DNA of 64,000 nt from Reyranella sp. (GTDB lineage Bacteria; Pseudomonadota; Alphaproteobacteria; Reyranellales; Reyranellaceae), in NCBI GenBank assembly GCA_019750135.1, contig JAIEOV010000018.1, positions 124,001-188,000 of the forward strand, in the 5' to 3' direction. A program made the translations under genes and the position numbers. The notes under the pieces were generated by a model. The model did not search any database, was not told where the DNA came from, and was given only the letters and a program-made list of their open reading frames with translations. Below are positions 1 through 7,768 of this stretch, in pieces. Positions within the stretch are counted from its first letter, which is position 1. Every line of letters starts with the position of its first letter.

Positions 1-275
1 TGAACGAAGGCGTAGATCCAGGCGCGCACGACGTGGGTGGTCCACCAGCCGAAGCGCCACAGGCCGAGCCCGCCGATCACGATGGTGACGTGGCGCGCCG
101 CCGGATCCCACAGCGTGTTCGGCACGGTCAGCAACAGCACCAGGCACGTGGCGGCATAGGCCAGCAGGCCGGCGAGGACCCGCGGATTCCATTTCGCCCA
201 GAAGCCGGGCGCGGGCACCATGTCGGCGTACCGAATGACGCCGGGCGTCGGCGGGGCCTTGGCGACGGCGCTCAC
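1..275 (-). CDS. Alg8-like mannuronan synthase glycosyltransferase (5' part only)
   Basis: The first 91 codons of a protein whose gene runs off the left edge. The start is GTG, overlapping the stop of the upstream HlyD-like gene in a GTGA, so the two are translationally coupled. The N-terminus has two hydrophobic stretches (about residues 33-50 and 62-75) followed by LWRFGWWTTHVVRAWIYAF. This resembles the membrane entry and Trp/His-rich segment of Alg8-type family-2 glycosyltransferases, the inner-membrane polymerase that makes polymannuronate from GDP-mannuronate. The catalytic domain lies outside the window, so the assignment rests on this short segment plus the AlgD-like and Alg44-like genes just upstream. 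A different polysaccharide synthase remains possible. Confidence 0.6.
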   Translation of the reverse strand, partial: MSAVAKAPPTPGVIRYADMVPAPGFWAKWNPRVLAGLLAYAATCLVLLLTVPNTLWDPAARHVTIVIGGLGLWRFGWWTTHVVRAWIYAFV

Positions 276-1504
276 AGCCGCTGCTCCGCCGGCGCTTGGT
301 CGGACTTGTGAGCGGCGCGGAAGTCGCCCAGCACGGTGTCGATCGAGCGGCGCTGGAAGGAGACGACGGCCGGCGTGCCGGGCACCAGGTCCTTGCGCAG
401 TTGCTCGCCCTGGTCGCCATCGAGGCGGAGCACGACGCGCGCAGTCCGGTCGAGATCGCCGTGGCGCACGCCGCTGTCGCGGGCCTGACGCCAAGTGTAA
501 CGGCTCTCGACATCGTCGAGGAAGCCCGCGGCGCGGTCGATTGAGGCGACGTGCGCCGTCAGGCGCAGGCGCAGCGCGGGGATATAGATGGTGGCGGCAT
601 CACCCACGGCGACGCGCACGACTTCACTCTGGGTCAGGAAGGCGTTGATGGTGCGCTCGCCGTTGCGCTCGTAGACGGCGACGGTGTCGCCGGCGCGCAC
701 CGCGCTGCCCTCGCCATGGAGAATGCGCATGATGCGGCCATCGCCCGATGCGGTCACGACCGCGGCGGCGCGGCGCTCCTGCCACACGCGCAGCTCTTCG
801 GTCGCCACGCCGATCTCGGCTCGGGCACGCTGCACGGCGGCCTCCAGCTCGGCCAGCTTGCCGGTGATCCGGTTGCCATCGAAGAAGCGGCCGGCCTCGG
901 CCGAGGCAATCAGCGCACGGCGCTGCTCCTCGACGATACGCGCCCTCGATAGCTGAGCGTTCAGCACGGCGAGCTGGTTGGTCTGGTCTTCGAGCTTCTG
1001 CCGGGCGGCGAAGCCTTGGGCGAACAGGCCGCTGAAGCGCTCGACGCGCATCTTGGCAGTGGCGACCTGCTCCTCGAGCGAGACGATCTCGGCCTGCACC
1101 GCCTTGAGCTCGGCCTGGGTGACGACCAGCGTGTCGTCGCGCTTCGCCTTCTCGGAAATCAGCTCGGCCTCGCGCAGCCGGAGCTCGTGGCGGGCGCGGT
1201 CGAGCTGGACGCTGGCGAGCGACACCTGACGCTCGACTTCAGGATCCTGGATCTTGGCCAGACGGCCGCCGCCTGTGACCGTGCTGCCCGGCTTGACGTT
1301 GACACCGAGCATCACGCCGTCCGCCGTCGCGCGAATCGGCTCGACGGCGCCGGCAATGACGGCGGCATCGACCTCCAGGCGGACGACGTTGGCGTAGACC
1401 AGGGCGCCGCCATAGACGATCGCGGCGCCACCGGCGGCGGCCCACAGCAGGCCCATCGTCAAGCGACGGGCCACGCTGCGGGCTTTGGGGGGCGGGTTGG
1501 ACAT
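272..1504 (-). CDS. HlyD/Alg44-like membrane-fusion protein
   Basis: A 410-residue protein with a short cytoplasmic N-terminus, one membrane helix (about residues 20-40) and a periplasmic part. The periplasmic part has a biotinyl-lipoyl-like half (PIRATADGVMLGVNVKPGST), a long coiled coil (about 95-240) and the second half of the barrel-sandwich domain (ASGDGRIMRILHGEGSAVRAGDTV). This is the layout of periplasmic adaptors. Its position between an AlgD-like dehydrogenase and an Alg8-like polymerase suggests the role Alg44 plays in alginate assembly, contacting the polymerase and bridging the periplasm. I see no N-terminal PilZ domain, so c-di-GMP sensing as in Pseudomonas Alg44 is not supported. 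The gene follows algD by 27 bp and overlaps the next gene. Confidence 0.75.
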   Translation of the reverse strand: MSNPPPKARSVARRLTMGLLWAAAGGAAIVYGGALVYANVVRLEVDAAVIAGAVEPIRATADGVMLGVNVKPGSTVTGGGRLAKIQDPEVERQVSLASVQLDRARHELRLREAELISEKAKRDDTLVVTQAELKAVQAEIVSLEEQVATAKMRVERFSGLFAQGFAARQKLEDQTNQLAVLNAQLSRARIVEEQRRALIASAEAGRFFDGNRITGKLAELEAAVQRARAEIGVATEELRVWQERRAAAVVTASGDGRIMRILHGEGSAVRAGDTVAVYERNGERTINAFLTQSEVVRVAVGDAATIYIPALRLRLTAHVASIDRAAGFLDDVESRYTWRQARDSGVRHGDLDRTARVVLRLDGDQGEQLRKDLVPGTPAVVSFQRRSIDTVLGDFRAAHKSDQAPAEQRL

Positions 1505-1531
1505 GGCGCCGTTCCTCTGGCTCGCCGCGGG

Positions 1532-2935
1532 TTACCAGCAGACTCCGCGGTAGCCTGGTTGGGTCTGCACGGCGGCCGGCAGGCGGACCAGGTCGATGAT
1601 CGTGCTCTGCTGATTGCGCACCTGGAGAGCGGCGACGAATTCCGGCGTGGCGTGCGAGACGACGATGACATCGCAAGCACCGATCAACTCGTCGGCGGTA
1701 TCGGTCAGCAGGTCAGGTAGAGCCTGCAGGGCGATGCGCGTCGAGGGGCTCGCGGCCTTGAGGTAGCCTCCGGCCAGGCGAACGCCCGCCGTGTTCACAT
1801 TGCGGTCGTGAGCCAGGACCTTCATGCCGGCGTCGATCAGACGGCCGAGCAGGTCGATCTGCGGGCTCTCGCGCAGGTCGTCGGTGCCGTCCTTGAAGGT
1901 GACGCCGAGCAGTCCGACCCGCTTGGCGCCGGCTTCGGCGATCAGGCGGAAGGCGTGGTCGATGTGCGAGTCGTTCGAACGCAGCAGGCTATCGATCAGC
2001 GGCACTTCGACGCCGTTGGCGTGGGCGAGGCCGGTGATGGCGCGAACGTCCTTGGGCAGGCAGGACCCGCCGAAGGCGAAGCCGGGCTTCAGGTAGTAGG
2101 GCGACAGGTTCAGCTTGCGGTCCTGGACGAAGATGTCCATGACCTTGTGGCTGTCGACGCCGGCCGACTGGCAGATCTTGCCGACTTCGTTGGCGAAGGC
2201 GACCTTCACGGCGTGCCAGGTGTTGTCGACGTACTTCACCATCTCAGCTGCCTCGATCGAGGTGCGCAGCAGCGGCGCCTCGATGGCGCGGTAGACGTTG
2301 GCCAGCATGGCGCCGCTCTTCTCGTCGTACTCGCCGATCACCGTCTTGGGGGGCGCGTAGAAGTCGGCGATGGCCACGCCCTCGCGCAGGAACTCGGGGT
2401 GGAAGCAGAGGCCGAAGTCTTGGCCGCAACGCTTGCCGGACACGCGCTCGATCTCGGGCAGCACGACTTGGCGGGTGGTGCCGGCCGGCACGGTGCTGCG
2501 CACCACGACCAGGTGGTAGTCGCTCTTCAGCGCGAGCGCGCTGCCGATCTCGCCGGCGACAGCCTTGAGGGCCGACAGATCGACGGTGCCGTCGGCGCGG
2601 CTCGGCGTGCCGACGCAGACGAAGGTGACGTCGGTTTCGAGCACGCCGTCGAGCACATTGGGACCGGCGGCGATCAGCTCATTGGCGACGCCGTCGGTCA
2701 GGGCCTCGCCCAGGCCGGCTTCGACGATGGGCGAGGTGCCCGCGGCGATCTGCTCGACCTTGCCGAGGTCGAGATCGATGCCCACGACGCGATGGCCGAG
2801 CTGCGCATAGCAGGCGACCGAGACGGCGCCGACATAGCCTAGGCCCACGACCGAGATGGCCGGCAGGGTGAGCGCTTCGTCCGCCATCGAGATGACGGGG
2901 TTGGGGGTCGTGAAGGTGCGGGTTTCGTAAAGCAT
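1532..2935 (-). CDS. algD: GDP-mannose 6-dehydrogenase (AlgD-type nucleotide-sugar dehydrogenase)
   Basis: A 467-residue member of the UDP-glucose/GDP-mannose dehydrogenase family, which oxidises a nucleotide sugar at C6 with two NAD+. The N-terminal Rossmann motif is VVGLGYVGAVS. The catalytic-cysteine segment FAFGGSCLPKDVRA is intact, and the C-terminal domain has GVTFKDGTDDLRESP. The protein ends in GYRGVCW, closely like the EGICW end of Pseudomonas AlgD, which favours GDP-mannose over UDP-glucose. I place the start at 2935 because GGAG lies eight bases upstream and the predicted sigma-54 transcript begins near 2972; an in-frame ATG at 2971 would leave no leader. It heads the operon algD, adaptor, polymerase. 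Confidence 0.85.
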   Translation of the reverse strand: MLYETRTFTTPNPVISMADEALTLPAISVVGLGYVGAVSVACYAQLGHRVVGIDLDLGKVEQIAAGTSPIVEAGLGEALTDGVANELIAAGPNVLDGVLETDVTFVCVGTPSRADGTVDLSALKAVAGEIGSALALKSDYHLVVVRSTVPAGTTRQVVLPEIERVSGKRCGQDFGLCFHPEFLREGVAIADFYAPPKTVIGEYDEKSGAMLANVYRAIEAPLLRTSIEAAEMVKYVDNTWHAVKVAFANEVGKICQSAGVDSHKVMDIFVQDRKLNLSPYYLKPGFAFGGSCLPKDVRAITGLAHANGVEVPLIDSLLRSNDSHIDHAFRLIAEAGAKRVGLLGVTFKDGTDDLRESPQIDLLGRLIDAGMKVLAHDRNVNTAGVRLAGGYLKAASPSTRIALQALPDLLTDTADELIGACDVIVVSHATPEFVAALQVRNQQSTIIDLVRLPAAVQTQPGYRGVCW

Positions 2936-2982
2936 GGCGTATCTCCAGAAGGTCGGCCGGAAGTGGCGCATGCCAACCCTTT

Positions 2983-2999
2983 CCCAAGAGACGTGCCAA
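2983..2999 (-). promoter_or_regulatory. sigma-54 (-24/-12) promoter of the algD operon
   Basis: Read on the minus strand the element is TTGGCACGTCTCTTGGG. It matches the -24 box TGGCACG perfectly with the required 4-nt spacer; the -12 box is TTGG instead of TTGC. Predicted transcription start is about 2972, giving a leader of about 37 nt before the algD ATG. The nearest upstream gene encodes a sigma-54 activator. Confidence 0.75.
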
Positions 3000-3063
3000 G
3001 CGAGGCCAAGTCTAAAAGATCAATTAGATCAATGAGTTGAAGAAAGCGTGCCAAACCGGCAGG

Positions 3064-3118
3064 TTGCGATTTGCAAATCGCGGCGGAGTCGGCCCGCAAC
3101 CTGAATTGCAGCTTGCGA
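3064..3118. promoter_or_regulatory. Two LuxO-type operator palindromes upstream of algD
   Basis: Sites at 3064-3076 (TTGCG-ATT-TGCAA) and 3106-3118 (TTGCA-GCT-TGCGA), each one mismatch from TTGCA-N3-TGCAA. Their centres are 42 bp apart (four helical turns) and about 98 and 140 bp upstream of the predicted algD start, the usual enhancer distance for a sigma-54 activator. They lie between algD and the 3' end of the activator gene. Confidence 0.65.
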
Positions 3119-3135
3119 ATATCGCCGCCGGGGGC

Positions 3136-4530
3136 TTAGCCCTGCTCGGCCTGCCAGGCTTGGAGGCGGCGATAGATCGTGGAGGGACTCACCTGCAGGG
3201 CCGCCGCAGCCTTTGGGATGTTGCCGTCGCATTGCGCGATCGCCCGTTCGATGGTCCTCCGCACGACGGTGTCTAGGGGCTCCAGTGTCGTCGCCGATAC
3301 GGGCGCCAGCGGCGGGCTGGCGAGCGCCGCGGTCGTCGCGCCGCTGGCGGCCGCCGTTTGGAAGGGTCGCGGGAGCATGTCGATCTCGACGGTCGCGCCT
3401 TCGTTCAGCACGACGACGTTGCGTACGGTGTTCTGCAGCTCGCGCACGTTGCCCGGCCAGGAATGGGCGAGCAAGGCGGCCTCGACGGTCGGCGAGAACG
3501 CAGTGAACTTCTTGCCGTCCTCGGCGGCGAACTGGCGCAGGAAATGGCGGGCGATCAGCAGTACGTCGTGGTCGCGCTCGCGCAGCGGCGGCAGGTCGAC
3601 CGGAATCACGTTCAGCCGGTAGAACAGGTCCTCGCGGAACCGACCGGCCGTGACTTCTCCCTGCGGGTCGCGATTGGTGGCGCAGACGATGCGGACATCG
3701 ACCGTGCGGGGCTTGTCCTCGCCGACACGCTGCACCGTGCCGGTCTGCAGGAAGCGCAGCATCTTGGCCTGCAGGCCGAGATCCATCTCGCAGATTTCGT
3801 CGAGGAACAGAGTGCCACCATTGGCTTGCAGCGCGGCGCCGGCACGGTCGGCCGTGGCGCCGGTGAAGGCGCCCTTGGCGTGGCCGAACACCTCGCTCTC
3901 CAGCAGATCGCGTGGAATGGCGGCGCAATTGAGGGCGACGAAGGGTTTTTCCCGGCGGCGGCTGAGCTTGTGCAGGGCATCGGCGCAGAGCTCCTTGCCC
4001 GTGCCGCTCTCGCCGGTGACGAACACCGTTGCCTTGCTGGCCGCTGCGTTCTGCAGGATGCGGTAGATCGACTGCATGGCCATCGACTGGCCGATGAAGC
4101 TGCAGAAGCGGTCGCGCCCGGTTTCTTCCTGGATGGCGGCGACCTGCGATTCGAGCTTGCGCCGTTCGAGCGCGTTGCGAACGGTGACGCGCAGGCGGTC
4201 GGCGCTGAACGGCTTGGTCAGGAAGTCGAGCGCACCTTCCTTCATCGACTCTACGGCCAGCCGCACCGAGGCCTGGCCGGTCACGATCACGACCTCGGTG
4301 GGGAGGCCGCGGCTGCGTACCTCGCGCATCAGGTCGATGCCGTTCATGTCCGGAAGATTGACGTCGAGCACGAGGACGTCGGGGGGAAGCGTGGCGATGG
4401 CGGCAAGAGCCTGCTTGCCGATGCCGAAGATCTCGACGCTGCAATTCTCGCTCTTGAGGTATTCGGCGTAGGTCTCTGCCAGGGCCGGGGCGTCCTCCAC
4501 GATCAGGACCCGGCCACGCGAGTTCGGCAT
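3136..4530 (-). CDS. LuxO/NtrC-type sigma-54-dependent response regulator
   Basis: A 464-residue activator with three domains. The receiver (about 1-125) has acidic residues VEDAP, phospho-acceptor D56 and K106 in LTKPF. The AAA+ domain (about 143-370) has Walker A GESGTGKE at 173-180, the sigma-54-contacting GAFTGA loop at 220-225, Walker B LFLDE at 241-245 and WPGNVRELQN. The C-terminal Fis-type helix-turn-helix is NIPKAAAALQVSPSTIYRRL. The recognition helix VSPSTIYR resembles that of LuxO, in line with LuxO-type palindromes at three promoters in this region. It should open sigma-54 promoters after phosphorylation, most plausibly from the HPt-bearing kinase at 7769-10306. It lies 33 bp after the NUDIX gene on the same strand. 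Confidence 0.9.
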   Translation of the reverse strand: MPNSRGRVLIVEDAPALAETYAEYLKSENCSVEIFGIGKQALAAIATLPPDVLVLDVNLPDMNGIDLMREVRSRGLPTEVVIVTGQASVRLAVESMKEGALDFLTKPFSADRLRVTVRNALERRKLESQVAAIQEETGRDRFCSFIGQSMAMQSIYRILQNAAASKATVFVTGESGTGKELCADALHKLSRRREKPFVALNCAAIPRDLLESEVFGHAKGAFTGATADRAGAALQANGGTLFLDEICEMDLGLQAKMLRFLQTGTVQRVGEDKPRTVDVRIVCATNRDPQGEVTAGRFREDLFYRLNVIPVDLPPLRERDHDVLLIARHFLRQFAAEDGKKFTAFSPTVEAALLAHSWPGNVRELQNTVRNVVVLNEGATVEIDMLPRPFQTAAASGATTAALASPPLAPVSATTLEPLDTVVRRTIERAIAQCDGNIPKAAAALQVSPSTIYRRLQAWQAEQG

Positions 4531-4563
4531 GGGGCTCCCTTCCCCTGTTCTTGCTCTCCCTAA

Positions 4564-5163
4564 TTAGTCGATTGCAGGCGGGTCGGCCAGCCGGTCCTTG
4601 GCCGCGACCTGTCGTGCCCGGTGCATGACCGCGAGCCCGAGCGCGGTTGCATGCGGCATGAGATTGAAACCGTCGAAGCCGACATGCATGGCCAGTTGGT
4701 CGAAGGGCAGCAGCAGCCGGCTGGCGCCTTCGAGATCAGTCTCGGTGGGCGTCGAGACCAGCCGCGCGCCGGTGCCGTAGAAGATGTGCGCCGTGGCGCA
4801 GTGCTGATTGCCGTTGACGATGAAGGAGCCGAGCGACACCATCTCGCCGCAATCGAAGCCGGTTTCCTCGCGCAGTTCGCGGCGCGCGGCCTCCTCGGGG
4901 TCTTCGCCGGGCTCGAGAAGGCCGCCGGGGAAGGTGAGGCAGGAACGCTTGGCGCCGTGCTTGTAGCCCTTGAGCATGACGGCACGGTCATCGGCGGTCA
5001 GCGCCACCATGACCACGAAGTCGGGCAGGGCGACCTGGAAATAGTCGTCGATCTCTCGGCCGTCGGGCAGCGAGATGCGCTCACGCCATACCGAAAGGCG
5101 CGGGCCGGCGTCGAATGCCAGCGAGCGGTCGAGGACCCGCCAGGTGGGGTCGTCTGTGTACAT
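4564..5163 (-). CDS. NUDIX hydrolase
   Basis: A 199-residue protein with a complete NUDIX box starting GGLLEPGEDPEEAARRE and ending REETGF (about residues 79-102), so the Mg-binding glutamates are present. The family cleaves nucleoside diphosphates linked to another moiety; ADP-ribose and nucleotide sugars are common substrates, and the exact substrate cannot be read here. The ATG has GGAG eight bases upstream. It lies between the RTX gene and the sigma-54 activator on the same strand. A role in limiting GDP-sugar pools of the polysaccharide pathway is possible but is only inference from position. Confidence 0.8.
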   Translation of the reverse strand: MYTDDPTWRVLDRSLAFDAGPRLSVWRERISLPDGREIDDYFQVALPDFVVMVALTADDRAVMLKGYKHGAKRSCLTFPGGLLEPGEDPEEAARRELREETGFDCGEMVSLGSFIVNGNQHCATAHIFYGTGARLVSTPTETDLEGASRLLLPFDQLAMHVGFDGFNLMPHATALGLAVMHRARQVAAKDRLADPPAID

Positions 5164-5187
5164 GGACGATCTCCGGGGAATGAAAGT

Positions 5188-5212
5188 CCCGGCGGCGGAG
5201 GCCGCCGCCGGG
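5188..5212 (-). terminator. GC-rich hairpin after the RTX gene
   Basis: An 11-bp perfect stem (CCCGGCGGCGG and its complement) with a 3-nt loop, 11 bases past the RTX stop. On the minus strand ACTTTCATTC follows, a weak U-tract. It probably reduces transcription into the NUDIX-activator pair or protects the 3' end of the RTX mRNA. Confidence 0.5.
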
Positions 5213-5223
5213 TGTATGACGCA

Positions 5224-7122
5224 TCAGACGATGAAGGTGTCCTGGCCGATCTTGGCCAGCATCTCCTGCGAGCCCTTCAGGGTCGCGATGTCGACCGGCG
5301 CACCGTTATGGGTGTCGAGCAGGACGTGCAGGCCGTTGTCGGCCAGGGAGAACGAGATGTCCTTCGCGCCGTTCTTGAGCGCGTAGGCCGACACGTCGAT
5401 GTGATCGCGACCGATTTCGAAGTCGTTGATCACGTCGCCGGCGGCTTTCCCGTCGGCCGGCAGGAAGACGAACGTATCGTTGCCGTCGCCGCCCGAGAGC
5501 GTGTCCTTGCCCTCGCCGCCGATCAGCATGTCGTCGCCGCTGCCGCCCTTGAGCGTGTCGGTGCCCGAGCCGCCGACCAGGCGGTCGTTGCCCGTGCCGC
5601 CGTCCAGCGCGTCGTTGCCGGCGCCGCCGTCAAGCGTGTCGTTGCCGGAGCCGGCCGTCAGCGTGTCGTTGCCGTTGCCACCTGCCAGCTTGTCGTTGCC
5701 CGAGCCGCCGTCCAGGGTGTCGTTGCCGGTGCCGCCATCGAGCGAATCGTCCCCCGAACCGCCCGACACGTCGTCGTCGCCCTCGTCCCCGGTCAGCGTA
5801 TCGTTGCCGTCGCCGGCCGCGAGCTTGTCGTCTCCCGCACCGCCGGCCAGTACGTCGTCGCCGGAGCCGCCGTCCAGAGTGTCGCTGCCGGCACCGCCGT
5901 CCAGCGAGTCGTTGTCCGCGCCGCCGCCCAGGTCGTCGTTTCCGGCATCGCCAATCAGCTTATCTTTGCCGTCGCCGCCCAGCAGCTTGTCGTTGCCGGA
6001 GCCGCCGTTCAGCAGGTCGTCGCCCGAGCCGCCGTCGAGCAGGTCGTCGCCCGCATCGCCGTACAACTGGTCGTTGCCGGCCTCGCCGAAGGCCTTGTCG
6101 TTGCCGGACCCGCCGTAGGCTGCGTCATTGCCGCTGCCCCCGTGGATCGTGTCGTTGCCGTTGTCGCCGTACAGCTTGTCGTTGCCGGCACGGCCATACA
6201 GCGTGTCGTCACCTTCGCCGCCGGAGATCGTGTCGTTTTCCGTGCCCTCGACGTACGGTTTCGCCGCGCCGCCGGCGGTCTGCAGCGAATCGCCTGCCGA
6301 CGAGCCCGTCGTGCCATGAGCATTCAGCACCTGCACATTGGCCTTGCCGATGTTGACGGTGAATACCGAATCGTCGAAGTCGCGGTCGCCGCCGCCCTTG
6401 AGATCCTCGAAGCCGATATGGACGACGCCCTTGCTGGCGTCGACCGTACCGACCGTGTGGAGGATGCCGTCGTTGTTGAGCGGCAGGGTCTTGTCGTAGG
6501 CAGCCGTGTGGTACTCGTCGCCCTTGATCATCGTGGCCTTGCCGTCGTTGCCGACGAACCAGAGCTGCGGATTGACCGACTTCAGCGTCGCTGTGGCGCC
6601 GCCGGCGTCGCGGAACTCGTAGTGGCCATTGGCGAATTTCGCGAAGTCGTTCTGCGAGGCGCCGTTGGACACGATGAAGAAGCCGAGCTGGTCGCCGGCG
6701 TGCAGCTCGATCGGCTTGGAATCGCCGGCCGAGAGATTGCCACCACTGCCCTTGAGGCTCGCGTTGGTCCACACAATCTGGACGTCGGTGATCTTGCCAT
6801 CGACGACCTTGTACCAGCCAAGCGTATTCAAATAGCCGGCAGTCTCGTTATCGAAGGTGATCGAGCCCTTGTAGTCCTGGCCGACCACGAGGCGGTCGAG
6901 CTTGGCGATCGATGGCCCCGAACCGCCGCCGTACAGCACATCGTTGCCGCTCTGGCCGGACAGCTGGTCGTTGCCGCGGCCGCCGTAGGCTACATCGTTG
7001 CCACTGCCGGCATAGACGGTGTCACTGCCCTGGCGGGCGAGGAACAGTTCGTCGATCGAGCCTCCCCGTAGGATATCGTCGCGAGTCGTCCCGACGATCG
7101 GACTTTGCATGAAGTCAGACAA
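5224..7122 (-). CDS. RTX calcium-binding secreted protein with DUF4114 domain
   Basis: A 632-residue protein. A short block of RTX nonapeptides (GSGNDVAYGG, GQSGNDVLYGG; about 12-65) comes first. A beta-rich domain (about 70-255) follows, ending in the DUF4114 signature KGGGDRDFDDSVF. About 25 tandem GGxGxDxLx repeats (about 290-540) precede a C-terminal tail with DFEIGRDHIDV, typical of type I secretion signals. The repeats fold as calcium-bound beta-rolls outside the cell. No epimerase or protease module is visible, so it is more likely a matrix or surface protein. The start is TTG at 7122 with AGAGAG upstream; ATG at 7110 is an alternative without a ribosome site. It lies 94 bp after the cupin gene and is probably co-transcribed. 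No type I exporter is in the window. Confidence 0.85.
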   Translation of the reverse strand: MSDFMQSPIVGTTRDDILRGGSIDELFLARQGSDTVYAGSGNDVAYGGRGNDQLSGQSGNDVLYGGGSGPSIAKLDRLVVGQDYKGSITFDNETAGYLNTLGWYKVVDGKITDVQIVWTNASLKGSGGNLSAGDSKPIELHAGDQLGFFIVSNGASQNDFAKFANGHYEFRDAGGATATLKSVNPQLWFVGNDGKATMIKGDEYHTAAYDKTLPLNNDGILHTVGTVDASKGVVHIGFEDLKGGGDRDFDDSVFTVNIGKANVQVLNAHGTTGSSAGDSLQTAGGAAKPYVEGTENDTISGGEGDDTLYGRAGNDKLYGDNGNDTIHGGSGNDAAYGGSGNDKAFGEAGNDQLYGDAGDDLLDGGSGDDLLNGGSGNDKLLGGDGKDKLIGDAGNDDLGGGADNDSLDGGAGSDTLDGGSGDDVLAGGAGDDKLAAGDGNDTLTGDEGDDDVSGGSGDDSLDGGTGNDTLDGGSGNDKLAGGNGNDTLTAGSGNDTLDGGAGNDALDGGTGNDRLVGGSGTDTLKGGSGDDMLIGGEGKDTLSGGDGNDTFVFLPADGKAAGDVINDFEIGRDHIDVSAYALKNGAKDISFSLADNGLHVLLDTHNGAPVDIATLKGSQEMLAKIGQDTFIV

Positions 7123-7216
7123 GTTTCAGTCTCTCTCGATGAAGCGCGCGCCCGAGTTCCGCCCCAAGGCGGGTGCGCATTTTGATGATGAAGACGGGGC
7201 GAAAGAAAAGTGGCCT

Positions 7217-7594
7217 TCAGACGCGACCGTAGATGTCGTCGAGGCGCTCGATGTCGTCCTCGCCGAGATAGTCGCCGCACTGGACCTCGATCAGCACCAC
7301 CGGCTCGGCAGTGCGATTTGTCAACCGGTGCACGGCACGTCGCGGGATGTAGATCGACTGGTTCGGGACCAGCTGGTGCTCGCGTCCGTCGAGCTCGACC
7401 GTCGCGTTGCCGGCAACGACAACCCAGTGCTCGGCGCGAAAGGCGTGGCGCTGAAGGCTCAGGCTGCCGCCCGGACCGACGACGATGCGCTTGACCTGAT
7501 ATCCGTGGGCCGAGGCAATCGACTGGTAGGCGCCCCAAGGCCGCACGACGGGCACGGGCAGCAGACGTTCGATCTCAGTTGCATAGGCTTGCAT
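7217..7594 (-). CDS. Mannose-6-phosphate isomerase, type II cupin domain only
   Basis: A 125-residue single cupin corresponding to the C-terminal isomerase part of AlgA/ManC-type enzymes. Recognisable segments are VVRPWGAYQSI, KRIVVGPGGSLSLQRH, the metal-binding RAEHWVVVAGNATV and IYIPRRAVHRLTN. It would interconvert fructose-6-phosphate and mannose-6-phosphate, the entry step to GDP-mannose. The guanylyltransferase half of the usual enzyme (about 480 residues) is absent and must be encoded elsewhere. I choose ATG 7594, with GGAG ten bases upstream and a predicted sigma-54 start 25 nt away; an upstream in-frame ATG at 7750 would extend across that promoter. Confidence 0.8.
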   Translation of the reverse strand: MQAYATEIERLLPVPVVRPWGAYQSIASAHGYQVKRIVVGPGGSLSLQRHAFRAEHWVVVAGNATVELDGREHQLVPNQSIYIPRRAVHRLTNRTAEPVVLIEVQCGDYLGEDDIERLDDIYGRV

Positions 7595-7629
7595 GGCGTT
7601 CTCGCTCCAATGAATGTCGAGGACGCGGG

Positions 7630-7646
7630 AGCAACCCATGGGCCAG
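7630..7646 (-). promoter_or_regulatory. sigma-54 (-24/-12) promoter of the cupin-RTX operon
   Basis: The minus-strand reading is CTGGCCCATGGGTTGCT. The invariant TGGC and TTGC doublets sit at the right spacing (TGGC-N7-TTGC); the inner -24 bases are degenerate. The predicted start near 7619 leaves a 25-nt leader with GGAG before the cupin ATG. Confidence 0.65.
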
Positions 7647-7712
7647 CCGCTGGCAGTCAGCGAAGTCCTTGAAAGACAAAGCAGAACTGGCGAAGCGATA
7701 GTTGGCTCCGTG

Positions 7713-7725
7713 TTGCGTTTTGCAA
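7713..7725. promoter_or_regulatory. LuxO-type operator upstream of the cupin gene
   Basis: TTGCG-TTT-TGCAA, one mismatch from TTGCA-W3-TGCAA. Its centre is 100 bp upstream of the predicted sigma-54 start at 7619, nearly the same distance as at algD and at the kinase promoter. A degenerate second copy (TCGCG-CAA-TGCAA, 7743-7755) may be present. It lies 44 bp past the kinase stop codon. Confidence 0.65.
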
Positions 7726-7768
7726 CGCCGGGCTCAATCGATTCGCGCAATGCAATGCGAAGAGAGGG

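Noticed and set aside
5500..6250. Regular 27-base periodicity that looks like a repeat array.
   Set aside because: It is the DNA of the RTX nonapeptides inside a coding region; units vary in sequence and there are no spacers, so it is neither a CRISPR array nor an intergenic repeat.
4621..7071. A plus-strand open frame of 816 codons rich in VVA and RVVAGAA repeats.
   Set aside because: The repeats are the reverse complement of the RTX nonapeptide repeats and of the NUDIX gene. It shows no independent coding signal.
5224..7122. Mannuronan C5-epimerase (AlgE) as the identity of the RTX protein.
   Set aside because: The catalytic beta-helix module and its motif are missing; the non-repeat domain matches DUF4114.
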